Source: JANOSH01 sp031415695 (lineage in GTDB: Bacteria; Actinomycetota; Acidimicrobiia; Acidimicrobiales; Ilumatobacteraceae). From it: DNA of 64,000 nt. The stretch is taken from the NCBI GenBank assembly GCA_031415695.1, contig JANOSH010000061.1:248001-312000 (forward strand), in the 5' to 3' direction. Positions 30,499 through 39,049 of the stretch are shown here, one piece after another. Within the stretch, counting starts at the first letter, position 1. Each line of letters begins with the position of its first letter. The notes under the pieces are model-generated. The model searched no databases. It worked only from the letters and a program-made list of their open reading frames with translations, and was not told where the DNA came from. Made by a program: the position numbers and the translations under genes.

Positions 30499-31722
30499 TT
30501 AGTCGACTTGGGCGAACAGCGTCTTGAGATACTCGCCGTGGATGAACCCGATCGGGTGATCGACAGCGTGGCCGGTTCGTTGCAGCTCGCGCAACCGGAA
30601 CCCGTTGACCCGAGCTGAGGTGAACACGGCGTCGTAGAAGTCGGTCGGGGTGATGCGGCTAGAGCACGACGACTGCACCAGCACACCGCCGGGTTCAACC
30701 AGCGCCAACGCATACTGGGTCAGCTTTCGGTACGCCTGAATGCCTGCTTGCACCTCGGACCCTTTTCGGGCGAACGACGGCGGGTCGACAACAACTACCC
30801 CGTACGTCTTACCTTGGTTGGCGAGCCGGGCCATGACCTCGAACGCATCGCCGGCCAGCGTGGTGTGAATACCGGGACCGAAACCGTTGTGGGCCATATT
30901 GCGTTGAGCAGTGGCGAGCGCTTGCGTGCTGATGTCGACGCTGTGCACCGACTTGGCTCGACCCGCGGCGGCATACACCGAAAATCCACCGGTGCAAGCA
31001 AACACATCGAGCACTCGGCGACCGCTGGCAAGCGTGTGGACCAACGACCTGTTGTCACGCTGGTCGAGGAAATGGCCTGTCTTTTGGCCATGCACCACAT
31101 CGGCTTCGAACGTGAGACCGTTCTCCAAGAACAACACCGGGGCCGTCGGGGTCTCGCCGTGCAACGCCGCACCGTCGGTGAGCCCGAACGTTGTTCCGCG
31201 CTTCACCTCTCGACTCAGCCGCGCCACGATTGAGGCGGGACCCAATCGCTCTACAAGCATCGGCACGATGGTGGCCAGGTGAGGCAACCACGCCGACGAG
31301 TACACCTTGACTACCAACGTGTCGGCGTACCGGTCGACAATGAGCCCCGGTAGCCCGTCGTTCTCGCCGTGCACTAGCCGGTAGCCAGTGGTGGCTCCGT
31401 ACTCGGCAAGCTCACGACGCACGGCGAGTGCAGCCTCAAGCCGAACTGCCCACCAGGCCGTGTCGATCTGCGTTGGTTTACCCTGATGCAGCACCCGTAC
31501 GCGAATAGGTGACGACGGGTCGAACAAACCCACGGCGGCAAAGTTGCGGTCGTCGTCGAAGACCACGGCAAGGTCGCCCGCCGCAGCCTGGTGGCTCACC
31601 GAGGTGATGGCTGTTTCGAAGATCCAGGGATGTCCGGCGCGTACCTGGCGCAACGCGTCTTTTGTGACCCGAACCGCGAGTCGACGACTGGACGCCGCGG
31701 GTATCTGGGAGAGATCAAACAT
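30499..31722 (-). CDS. rlmI: RlmI-like 23S rRNA m5C methyltransferase
   Basis: A 407-residue class I SAM-dependent methyltransferase with an N-terminal PUA-type RNA-binding domain (VRAGHPWIFETAI) and a central fold (HGENDGLPGLIVDRY, DQRDNR). The SAM motif is VLDVFACTGGFSVYAA, the catalytic region is VVDPPSFAR, and the nucleophile cysteine lies in QSSCSSRI. This set is typical of RlmI, which makes 5-methylcytosine in 23S rRNA. It is the last of three tightly linked genes, 2 bp after the acyltransferase stop. Confidence 0.87.
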   Translation of the reverse strand: MFDLSQIPAASSRRLAVRVTKDALRQVRAGHPWIFETAITSVSHQAAAGDLAVVFDDDRNFAAVGLFDPSSPIRVRVLHQGKPTQIDTAWWAVRLEAALAVRRELAEYGATTGYRLVHGENDGLPGLIVDRYADTLVVKVYSSAWLPHLATIVPMLVERLGPASIVARLSREVKRGTTFGLTDGAALHGETPTAPVLFLENGLTFEADVVHGQKTGHFLDQRDNRSLVHTLASGRRVLDVFACTGGFSVYAAAGRAKSVHSVDISTQALATAQRNMAHNGFGPGIHTTLAGDAFEVMARLANQGKTYGVVVVDPPSFARKGSEVQAGIQAYRKLTQYALALVEPGGVLVQSSCSSRITPTDFYDAVFTSARVNGFRLRELQRTGHAVDHPIGFIHGEYLKTLFAQVD

Positions 31723-31724
31723 AA

Positions 31725-33719
31725 TTAGCGGCCAGCAATCGACAACAAAGAAGGGGCAATGGATTCAAGTATCAGCTTGGCGCCGGGTCGGTAGACATGA
31801 ACGCCATCCCAGCGGTAATCGAGGCTGGTTCGGATGGCCGCATCATTGCACCATTCCCTTGGTCCAGGCACAAACGACACGTGAGCAGGGTCGGCGGCTG
31901 CAATTCGACGCAAAAGATCGTTGACATGACCTGTGCGCCACGGCTCGCCCCGCTCGGGTAGCGGTGGAACGGCAGCGCCCTTGGCCCGAACCGGGTTCAT
32001 GCACGGCACTTCCAAAAGCGCGACTTTGGCCCCTGCCCCCGACAGGACGGTGATGCCTTTCTGCAAGCTAGCGGTGAACTTCGCGTCCCACGAAGCGCTG
32101 GCGAACGCGGCGACTCCCTCGTTGTATGCAACGTCGAACACGTCCCACGCCCCCACCATCACGAGGGCAACATCGGCTTGGGCGTTCTTGGCGCTGACCT
32201 GCCATTTGGCTGGCCATCCAGCACAACCGCCGTTGGCCCGCCGGTAGTTTTCGAAGCTGCTCCAGATAGAGCCGTCGTCCCAAACGCCGCACCCCGGCAC
32301 CGAGCCGTCGGTGATCGAGAATATGGATTCGATGCCAGACGGAAGGTTCTTGACGAGCGATTCCGCCTGCGAATCACCGACAACAACCACTCGCACTGGT
32401 CCGAGCGTCGCAGCGGCAGTGGCAGTCGGCGACGTCGCCGACGCATCGACAGCGGCGATAGTGGAAGGGGTTGTTGCCAATTCGAACGCAGCGGCCTGGC
32501 CACCCACCACAACGCTCGATGTCGACGCACCGGCAATGCGAATGGTGAGCGGAACCAATAGCGCCAGCGCCGCAACGCTGTAGCCGATCTTGTCGAACGA
32601 CCCCGAGGGTTGCGATGCCCACCAGCGTCCAAGTGCGCCGCGCCGTACGGGTTCTTCGACCAACCGGAAACACGCCTCGGCCACCACAACAGTCAGCGCC
32701 AACGAAACGAGCAATCGACTGGTTGATCGAGTGGCGTCAGTGAGTACCAGGATCGGCCAGTGCCACAGGTACATGCCGTATGAACGCCGCCCAACCGCCG
32801 CTAGGGCCACCGAGCCGAATACACGTCGGGTGAGGTGAGCCCCGGGGTGAACCGCCGCAGCGATCAGTACCAACGATGCGACCGATACCACCAGCATTCC
32901 ACCGCGGTACACCACCGTCGATGTGTTCGACCAACGGGTCACCGCGAAGATCAGGACCGCTAAGGCGGCCAGAGCGGCGGCGTCGAGAACAGGTAACGAA
33001 CGTTGGTTTGCTGTCGCCGATCGCCAAGGCCTCCACACGACGGCGAGCGCCGAACCCAAGAGCAGCCCACTGGCTCGCGTGATAGTCGACAGGTACACAA
33101 AGTTGGCTGACGATTGAGACCCGGTGCGATACGTGACGACGCCGATAAGCGCAGCTGCCAGCCCGGCTATCGCCAGCAACGCTCCGAGTCGCCGACGTCC
33201 GACCAACGCCCGAACGATCAGCGGCCACAGCAAGTACCACTGCTCTTCGACCGCCAACGACCAGAGGTGACGCAACAACGGCGGAGTGGACAGTTGTGCG
33301 AAGTATCCGCCGCTGTCGCCGGAGAAAATCTGCCACCAATTCGAGATATAGAAGATGGCGGGAAGTACATCGTGGCGCAAGCCGCCGAGCGTGTCGGGTC
33401 GCCATAGCGAGGCCCACACTCCGACGGCCACAAGCATGGCTGCCAGCGCCGGCAGTAGCCGACGGGCACGACGAATCCAGAACTGGCGAAGGTCGATTCG
33501 GCCTGTCGAGGCGTGCTCTTGAAGCAGCAGCGATGTGATGAGGTAACCGCTCACGACAAAGAACAATTCGACGCCGAAGAAACCACCGGCCACTCGTTTG
33601 AGCCGCAGCGCGTCGAGCGAATGCACGTGATAGAGGATCACGGCCACCACCGCCACCGCACGCAGGCCGTCGAGAGCGGGTTCGTAACCGAGTCGACCCC
33701 GTGATGGTTTCGTGCTCAT
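31725..33719 (-). CDS. OafA/YrhL-type acyltransferase with SGNH domain
   Basis: A 664-residue membrane protein. The N-terminal half is an acyltransferase-3 domain with about ten helices and the marker YEPALDGLRAVAVVAVILYHV; the catalytic region RLVEEPVRRG lies further on. The C-terminal half is an extracytoplasmic SGNH hydrolase-like domain (VVVVGDSQAES, then a His region near DYRWDGVHVY). Such proteins O-acetylate surface glycans or peptidoglycan. The ATG at 33719 overlaps the stop of the phosphoesterase gene as TGATG, indicating coupling. Confidence 0.88.
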   Translation of the reverse strand: MSTKPSRGRLGYEPALDGLRAVAVVAVILYHVHSLDALRLKRVAGGFFGVELFFVVSGYLITSLLLQEHASTGRIDLRQFWIRRARRLLPALAAMLVAVGVWASLWRPDTLGGLRHDVLPAIFYISNWWQIFSGDSGGYFAQLSTPPLLRHLWSLAVEEQWYLLWPLIVRALVGRRRLGALLAIAGLAAALIGVVTYRTGSQSSANFVYLSTITRASGLLLGSALAVVWRPWRSATANQRSLPVLDAAALAALAVLIFAVTRWSNTSTVVYRGGMLVVSVASLVLIAAAVHPGAHLTRRVFGSVALAAVGRRSYGMYLWHWPILVLTDATRSTSRLLVSLALTVVVAEACFRLVEEPVRRGALGRWWASQPSGSFDKIGYSVAALALLVPLTIRIAGASTSSVVVGGQAAAFELATTPSTIAAVDASATSPTATAAATLGPVRVVVVGDSQAESLVKNLPSGIESIFSITDGSVPGCGVWDDGSIWSSFENYRRANGGCAGWPAKWQVSAKNAQADVALVMVGAWDVFDVAYNEGVAAFASASWDAKFTASLQKGITVLSGAGAKVALLEVPCMNPVRAKGAAVPPLPERGEPWRTGHVNDLLRRIAAADPAHVSFVPGPREWCNDAAIRTSLDYRWDGVHVYRPGAKLILESIAPSLLSIAGR

Positions 33720-35422
33720 CAACGAACGTCGACCGGGGGCTCAATCAGAATCGGCCGTACGTCGACCGGGCGCGAGAACCACGATGTTCCAGGCAACGCC
33801 AGCGAGTTGAGCCGCCACCGTCGAGACCGCACCTGCGGAATGCCGATCGGGTACAACGTCAGGTCACCCGATGCAGCAATGTGACAGCGCACAAAGCCTT
33901 TGAACGACCGCAACCTCAAGGCGCTAAACGCCTCGTTGTCGTGCATTCCTAACAGTGTGTGGGTCACCAAGAAGTACCAGCCAACAAGCGTTGCCGACAT
34001 GAACCCGCCGAGCAGAACGACCGCACCAGCAAACGACAGCCCGTACATCAATCCGCTACCCGGCACGTCCTTCGCCAAGTACACAACAGGGGCCGCTAGG
34101 GCCACCTGCGCTGCACCGTGCAACCCGCCCACAAGGCGTGACAGCAAAGCGCGCGAGGGTTTGGCCGGTTTGGCGAAGATGGTGAAGGCGACGACCATGG
34201 CAATAGCCAACAGGAGCGCAAGCGGGCTGCGCACCAAACCGTCAATGATGCCTCGCATGTTGATACCGCTCAGCGCGCCGCGAACTGATTGATCGGGTCG
34301 GCGCGTGCCGGCTTGCACAAGCCAGGCAAACCCGAACTGTACGAACCCCATGAACAACGCGAACACCGGGTTGAGAGGCGCAAGAAACACCACGAGTAGC
34401 GAACGCCAACGAGATTGATCAGTCGACGGCCAACGCGCCTTGCGGGTGAGGTGTGACGTCTTGCCATCGCGTTTGTCGATCAGATCGATGTGATTGGGAA
34501 GGTGATGTGTCGGGTGAAGGAACGCTCCCCCGAGGCCCAGCGTCACCCGCTGCTCGGGCTCGGACCCGCTGTCCTCATACCGGGCGTAGTGATGCCAGTC
34601 GCCCGAGACGTAGAGGGCAATTCGGGCACGGTCTCGTACGATTTTCCGCCGCACGTAGTCAATGGTTTCGTGCGTTGTAGGGTCGCTTTTGACATTGATC
34701 CACGCCGGCGATGCGCAGACCAGAATGATCCGGTCGGTCGGGCGAAGGTCCTCAGCCGCCGCCAGGAAATAGTCGACCTGGGGGCGGTCGAGCCACCCCC
34801 CTAGCTGAGTATCGACGGCCCAGATATGCCAGCCTTGCGGCAGCGGAATATGGAAATAGCTGCGCCGCTGCCGAGTGCGCCATCCGCCAATCGAACGACC
34901 TTGGCAGAACACGCGCAGAAATGCTGTCAGTCCGTCGTACCAGTCGTGATTTCCGGGCAGCGCAAACAGCCAGGGTTGATGGCGCAGGTCGTCGGGTTCA
35001 GGGAACGCTGCTGCGTAGGGGCCGATGAACTGATTCTCGTACCGGTCGATGGAACCAGCCGGGTACACCGTGTCGCCACAAAGAACCACAAGGTCGGCTC
35101 GGGGAAACAAATGCGCATCGATGTCGAGTTGAGGCTGGGCTAGATGCCAGGCAACCGCATGGGTGGGCCCAAAGGCTTCGCCGATGTCAGCGACGAGATC
35201 GAACCAGGCCTCGTCACGACGTGACAGATCGAGCGGTTCGCCCGCCGTGATAGCTGCTTGCTGGTCTCGCTTGTCGGCATAGGTTCCGAACGTTGCCGCT
35301 AGGACATCGCGCAACGCTGTGGCAAGAAGCACGCGCGGATCGAACCAGCTGATCATTCGACGACGCGGAGCAAAGCCCAATTCGGCCGCCGACTCGTTGG
35401 CGGGACGTTTGCCAAGTGCCAT
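33719..35422 (-). CDS. Membrane-linked calcineurin-like metallophosphoesterase
   Basis: A 567-residue protein. The N-terminal 340 residues hold a metallophosphoesterase with VVLCGDTVYP, LPGNHDWYDG, the WAVDTQLGGW segment and VSGDWHHYARY (metal-binding Asp, Asn and His residues). The C-terminal 200 residues contain several hydrophobic helices. It may hydrolyse a phosphate ester at the cytoplasmic face of the membrane, substrate unknown. It heads a three-gene operon with an acyltransferase and RlmI. Confidence 0.82.
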   Translation of the reverse strand: MALGKRPANESAAELGFAPRRRMISWFDPRVLLATALRDVLAATFGTYADKRDQQAAITAGEPLDLSRRDEAWFDLVADIGEAFGPTHAVAWHLAQPQLDIDAHLFPRADLVVLCGDTVYPAGSIDRYENQFIGPYAAAFPEPDDLRHQPWLFALPGNHDWYDGLTAFLRVFCQGRSIGGWRTRQRRSYFHIPLPQGWHIWAVDTQLGGWLDRPQVDYFLAAAEDLRPTDRIILVCASPAWINVKSDPTTHETIDYVRRKIVRDRARIALYVSGDWHHYARYEDSGSEPEQRVTLGLGGAFLHPTHHLPNHIDLIDKRDGKTSHLTRKARWPSTDQSRWRSLLVVFLAPLNPVFALFMGFVQFGFAWLVQAGTRRPDQSVRGALSGINMRGIIDGLVRSPLALLLAIAMVVAFTIFAKPAKPSRALLSRLVGGLHGAAQVALAAPVVYLAKDVPGSGLMYGLSFAGAVVLLGGFMSATLVGWYFLVTHTLLGMHDNEAFSALRLRSFKGFVRCHIAASGDLTLYPIGIPQVRSRRWRLNSLALPGTSWFSRPVDVRPILIEPPVDVR

Positions 35423-35462
35423 GGGTGTACCAGTCTGCCAGAGCCCGCACTAACCCGCCCGA

Positions 35463-35532
35463 CCCCCTGAACACCATCTCGCCCGACCAACCCCACCCCC
35501 TTGAACACCCCCTGAACACCATCTCGCCCGAC
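35463..35532. repeat. Two identical 25-bp direct repeats in a divergent promoter region
   Basis: The 25 bases at 35463-35487 recur unchanged at 35508-35532, 45 bp apart. The unit begins CCCCCTGAACACC and ends TCTCGCCCGAC. A partial third unit (TTGAACACC) lies between them. The repeats sit in the 185-bp gap between the phosphoesterase gene and the MFS gene, and could be regulator sites or a small dispersed element. Confidence 0.7.
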
Positions 35533-35607
35533 TGCAGTATCGAAAAGCGACTCGGGACTCGGACTAGAACGTGTTCACTCGGGGTGGGTCCGCGATACTG
35601 GCCACCT

Positions 35608-36873
35608 GTGACCGAGCACCCGTCCTCAACCGGCCGCCCGGCCATCCGCCGTCTTGCCGTGGCGCGCCTCACGTCGGCCGGCGGTACCCATGCCGCTCGT
35701 ACGGCGCTGGTCTTCGAGATCTACGACCGCACGAATTCAACCCGCTGGGTCACCGCTGTGCTTCTGGCCGACATGGCTACGAGCGCGCTGTTGGGCCCGG
35801 TAGCCGGATGGGTTGGCGACCATGTCGATCGGCGACGGGTGATGATCGTGTCCGAAGTTGCAGCTGCAGTCGCGTATCTCGCGCTTGCCTTCGTTCACGC
35901 ACCGTTGCTCTTGGTGATCGGTTCGGCACTCGCAACCGCAGTCAATTCGCCGTTCCTTCCGACATCATCGGCATCCATTCCAAACCTGGTCGACGAGGCC
36001 GATCTGCGGTGGGCCAATAGTCAGATGAGCTTGTCGTCGAACGGTGCGCTCATCATTGGTCCGATGGTCGGAGGTTGGCTTTTGGCGCTCACCAACCTGG
36101 GCGTCGTCTTCACCATCAATGCCGTCTCTTTCGTGGCATCTGCCTACCTGATCCGCAAGGTCTCAGGCACCTTCAAAGCTCACGACCAAACCACCCAAAA
36201 GGGCATGGCCAATGGCTTGCGAGCCGGCTACCGAATCATCGTCACCAACAAGGTCATCCGTGGCGTCACAATCGCCCTGGCCATGACCCATTTCACATTC
36301 GGGTTAGCACTCGTCGCCGACCCGGTTCTTGCCGACGACTTTGGTGCAGGACCAATCGGCTACGCGTTGCTCTACAGCACGTGGGGCGTGGTGGCGCTGC
36401 TCGGTGCGTGGCTCGCGGGGGGCCGTTTTCCAAGCAGGCTTGTTCCATTCGGAATCATCGGTGGCCTCGCAGCGGTCGCTACCGCCTGCGTTGCTATTTC
36501 GGTTTTGCCGTGGTTCTGGGCGATTGTTGCCGTTGGCTCGCTAGGAGGCGTTGGCAGCGGTGTCTTGTTTCCGCTCACGACCGGGCTCATCCAGCAGCAT
36601 GCCCCCGACGAAGTACGGGCCCGGGTCTTTGGAGCCATCGAGACCTTTGATAGATCGATGTATGCCGTCGGCATGCTCATCGCGGCACCGCTGGTAGCCA
36701 ACATTGGGCCGCAGCCGACGTACCGGATTGTTGCCCTCGTGGTGTTTGGCGCGGCGCTGAGTTTGCTGCGTCTACCAGCGGCTCTACGACACTCCTTGTC
36801 ATCCGCCCCCACGTCGGGCGGGCCTACGGAGGGCTTGGAACGTCCCGAAAGCCAACACGAGACACAGCGGTGA
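35608..36873 (+). CDS. MFS transporter
   Basis: A 421-residue membrane protein with about 12 helices. The loop-2 signature reads GWVGDHVDRRRVM, and the EVRARVFGAIETFDRSM region resembles exporters of the MFS_3/DHA3 type. It may export drugs or metabolites; the substrate is unknown. I chose the GTG at 35608, since the frame further upstream encodes proline-rich text derived from the intergenic repeats. The C-terminus is hydrophilic and overlaps the convergent DUF3995 gene by 75 bp. Confidence 0.83.
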   Translation: MTEHPSSTGRPAIRRLAVARLTSAGGTHAARTALVFEIYDRTNSTRWVTAVLLADMATSALLGPVAGWVGDHVDRRRVMIVSEVAAAVAYLALAFVHAPLLLVIGSALATAVNSPFLPTSSASIPNLVDEADLRWANSQMSLSSNGALIIGPMVGGWLLALTNLGVVFTINAVSFVASAYLIRKVSGTFKAHDQTTQKGMANGLRAGYRIIVTNKVIRGVTIALAMTHFTFGLALVADPVLADDFGAGPIGYALLYSTWGVVALLGAWLAGGRFPSRLVPFGIIGGLAAVATACVAISVLPWFWAIVAVGSLGGVGSGVLFPLTTGLIQQHAPDEVRARVFGAIETFDRSMYAVGMLIAAPLVANIGPQPTYRIVALVVFGAALSLLRLPAALRHSLSSAPTSGGPTEGLERPESQHETQR

Positions 36874-37184
36874 GTACAGGATCCGGTTCCACTCTCGGAA
36901 CTCGGCTGACATTTTGTCACCCGCGATGACGTTAGCGACGGGGCCACCGCCGCGGCCGCTGTGGCAAGAAGCGCGGCGACGGCCCAGGTTGCCTCGGTCG
37001 ATGGAAACCCCGTTCCCGATCCTGGGTTTTTCAGTGGATCGACCCCCACTACCAAACGGGCGAGATCCTCCGGACTCTTGGCAGGAACGTGGGACCCGGT
37101 TGCCCAGGCTGCGTGCAGCGCTGACGTGGCGGCCAAACCGACCATAGCGATTGACGGGGAAATGCCGTCCGTACGGATGCGCAT
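36799..37184 (-). pseudogene. Frameshifted DUF3995 membrane protein gene
   Basis: The first part (ALHAAWATGSHVPAKSPEDL, then ARLVVG) is the start of a DUF3995 membrane protein. The expected C-terminal part (WNRILYSPLCLVLAFG) is present, but in another frame that ends at 36799. The shift falls within the repetitive GCGGCCGCGGCGGTGG (minus strand) at about 36941-36957. Either the gene is broken or a base was lost or gained in sequencing. Function of the family is unknown. Confidence 0.65.
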
Positions 37185-37246
37185 GTTGATAATCCTTACT
37201 TGGATGTCGATGTCCTCATCCCCAAACCGTATGACACGATGAGAGG

Positions 37247-37570
37247 GTGAGTTCCGAACATGAAATGCAACTGGTCGTACACGTCCCAACCGAGGTCGAA
37301 GGCGGGGTGTACGCCAACTTTGTCGGTGTCTGGCACACCCAGCACGAATTCACCCTCGACTTTGCCGTCATGGGTATGACCGGCAACGACGCCGAAACCG
37401 GTGCGCCACAAGTGCCGGTGCGGGTGGTTAGCCGAGTGAAGGTGCCGCCGTCGGTCGTCTTCGAAATTGCGCGGGCCATCGCCGAAAACGTCGACGGTTT
37501 CGAGAAGCAGTTCGGTTCGATCAGCCGCCCCGGGAACTCGGCGACGCTGTTTCCACCGACTGACGATTAA
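37247..37570 (+). CDS. DUF3467 protein
   Basis: A 107-residue protein. The central pattern GGVYANFVGVWHTQHEFTLDFAV is characteristic of DUF3467, with VPVRVVSRVKVPPSVVFEIARAIAENV following. The family is small, soluble and of unknown function. The start is a GTG at 37247. The sigma-factor promoter begins 13 bp after its stop. Confidence 0.78.
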   Translation: MSSEHEMQLVVHVPTEVEGGVYANFVGVWHTQHEFTLDFAVMGMTGNDAETGAPQVPVRVVSRVKVPPSVVFEIARAIAENVDGFEKQFGSISRPGNSATLFPPTDD

Positions 37571-37583
37571 GGTTCGCATCATT

Positions 37584-37610
37584 CCAATCCACGGGTTCAT
37601 CGGCAACGAA
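37584..37610 (+). promoter_or_regulatory. SigK-type promoter of sigK (CCAATC-N17-CGAA)
   Basis: CCAATC at 37584-37589 and CGAA at 37607-37610 are separated by 17 bp and followed 5 bp later by GGCATG, whose ATG (37619) is in frame with the sigma factor. The same element precedes the fasciclin and sulfite-oxidase-like genes. It resembles the CCATCC/CGAAT type of mycobacterial SigK promoters, implying autoregulation and a leaderless start. Confidence 0.7.
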
Positions 37611-37618
37611 GTGACGGC

Positions 37619-38251
37619 ATGTACCTGGGTGACGGCGCGAGGCTTGACACGATGAGGATGCCGCGCCGCCTCCGATCCGTTCAGATCAACGACGTCAATC
37701 CCGAGGCGCTATTGGTGCGGGTGGGCCAGGGCGATCGTCAAGCGTTCGAAGCACTGTACGACACCATTGCCCCTGTTGTGTACGGAGTTGCCCGCCGCGT
37801 TGTACGTGATCCACAAATGGCAGAAGACGTCGCCCAAGAAGTGTTGTTGGAAGTGTGGCGCCAAGCGCCACGGTTCGACCCCGCCAAGGGACGTGCCGCC
37901 AGTTGGATCGTAACTATCGCACACCGTCGCGCCGTCGACCGGGTGCGAGCCGAACAGACTCGCCACAATCGGGAAGATCGGGTCGGCCGCGATGCCAGCG
38001 CCGAACCCGCCCAATCCGATGTCGGAAACCACCTCGAAGAACAGGTCGTGCGCGACGGCATCGCCGCTGGCTTGAGTGCCCTTACCGATACTCAACGCGA
38101 AGCAGTGCGCCTAGCATTTTACGAAGGCCGCACGCACTCAGAAGTAGCTCAACTTCTCGGCATCCCGCTCGGGACAGCGAAGACTCGAATACGCGATGGA
38201 CTCATTAGGCTGCGTGATGCGGTGGAACCCATGGAAGTGAACCTGTCATGA
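37619..38251 (+). CDS. sigK: SigK-like ECF RNA polymerase sigma factor
   Basis: A protein of up to 210 residues. Region 2 (FEALYDTIAPVVYGVARRVV, then EDVAQEVLLEVWRQA, with ASWIVTIAHRRAVDRVR) and region 4 (LSALTDTQREAVRLAFYEGRTHSEVA, then GTAKTRIRDGLIRLRD) are complete. The pairing with an RskA-like anti-sigma factor and a fasciclin protein matches the SigK system. I used ATG 37619 because the promoter motif places transcription start there; ATG 37652 or 37658 would remove 11 or 13 residues. The stop overlaps rskA as ATGA. Confidence 0.88.
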   Translation: MYLGDGARLDTMRMPRRLRSVQINDVNPEALLVRVGQGDRQAFEALYDTIAPVVYGVARRVVRDPQMAEDVAQEVLLEVWRQAPRFDPAKGRAASWIVTIAHRRAVDRVRAEQTRHNREDRVGRDASAEPAQSDVGNHLEEQVVRDGIAAGLSALTDTQREAVRLAFYEGRTHSEVAQLLGIPLGTAKTRIRDGLIRLRDAVEPMEVNLS

Positions 38252-38955
38252 ACCTTCCGAACAACGACGATCTACATCTGCTCGCCGGCTCGTACGCGCT
38301 TAACGCGCTCGACGACGTCGAGCGGCGACGGTTCGAGAGTCATCTGACGTCGTGTACAACATGCCAGGACGACATAGCCGGCTTCCGTCTGGCCGTCGAT
38401 GAACTTGCTGTTGCCACCTCGCAGGCGCCACCCCCTGCCATGAAGGCCCGGGTTCTCGCCGAAGTCGGACGCACACGGCAGGTCTCTACGGTTCCGGCAC
38501 GGTCCATGAGTGTCGGTCGCGCACTGCCTCGCCTCGCGCTGGCCGCTGCAGTTGTGGCCGCCCTCGGTATGGGTGGCCTAGCTGCGCAACAGCGTGAGCG
38601 CGCCGACCGATACCAGGAAGCTGCATCGCTCGCTACTGCACCCGATGCGCGCATCGTTCGCCTCGCAGGCCGCACTGGTGCCGCCCAAATGATCTACTCG
38701 CCAACGACAGGGTCAGGCGTTCTTGTTGCCGACAATCTTGCGCCAGCGCCGAGCGGACGCACGTACCAACTGTGGATCATCGAGGCCGGTACGCCCCGAC
38801 CTATTGGAACGTTCGACACCAACTCGGCTCACCATGGCGAGCTACGCGTCACGTCGCTTCCTGGCAGCGGCTCGCTCGTTGCGGTGACCGAGGAGCCAGA
38901 CGGTGGTTCACAGCTGCCGACTACCGCACCGCTGTTGGCCAGCGACCCGGTTTAG
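38248..38955 (+). CDS. rskA: RskA-like membrane anti-sigma factor
   Basis: A 235-residue anti-sigma factor. The cytoplasmic N-terminus has the zinc-associated motif HLTSCTTC (HxxxCxxC), and one transmembrane helix lies at about 93-113. The extracytoplasmic RskA domain follows (YQLWIIEAGTPRPIGTF, then SLPGSGSLVAVTEEP). It should hold SigK inactive until proteolysis releases it. It is translationally coupled to sigK. The next gene carries its own SigK-type promoter. Confidence 0.9.
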   Translation: MNLPNNDDLHLLAGSYALNALDDVERRRFESHLTSCTTCQDDIAGFRLAVDELAVATSQAPPPAMKARVLAEVGRTRQVSTVPARSMSVGRALPRLALAAAVVAALGMGGLAAQQRERADRYQEAASLATAPDARIVRLAGRTGAAQMIYSPTTGSGVLVADNLAPAPSGRTYQLWIIEAGTPRPIGTFDTNSAHHGELRVTSLPGSGSLVAVTEEPDGGSQLPTTAPLLASDPV

Positions 38956-38971
38956 ATTTTCTTCAACGGCA

Positions 38972-38998
38972 CCAATCTAAGCGGGTTGAGTCTCCGAA
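38972..38998 (+). promoter_or_regulatory. SigK-type promoter of the fasciclin gene (CCAATC-N17-CGAA)
   Basis: CCAATC at 38972-38977 and CGAA at 38995-38998 have the same 17-bp spacing as the sigK promoter, and GGCATG again follows after 5 bp. The predicted mRNA has a leader of about 45 bases with an AAGGAG ribosome site before the ATG at 39050. Confidence 0.7.
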
Positions 38999-39049
38999 CG
39001 TATGGCATGGAACGCACGCAGCGAACCAGCCACGACCCAAGGAGACACA

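Noticed and set aside
32737..33744. 335-codon minus-strand frame inside the acyltransferase gene
   Set aside because: Arg-rich shadow with no domain; the other frame has the acyltransferase-3 helices.
35463..35532. CRISPR-like direct repeats
   Set aside because: Only two full copies with a 20-bp spacer containing a partial copy, and no cas genes.
35564..35576. GAAC-GT-GTTC as an SOS box
   Set aside because: The spacer is 2 bases, whereas the actinobacterial LexA box needs 4 between GAAC and GTTC.
35214..35672. Minus-strand ORF across the intergenic repeats
   Set aside because: It overlaps the start of the phosphoesterase in another frame and the start of the MFS gene; its text is derived from the repeats.
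36372..36798. Minus-strand continuation of the DUF3995 frame
   Set aside because: Antisense to the MFS gene; the conserved DUF3995 C-terminus ends at 36799 in another frame.
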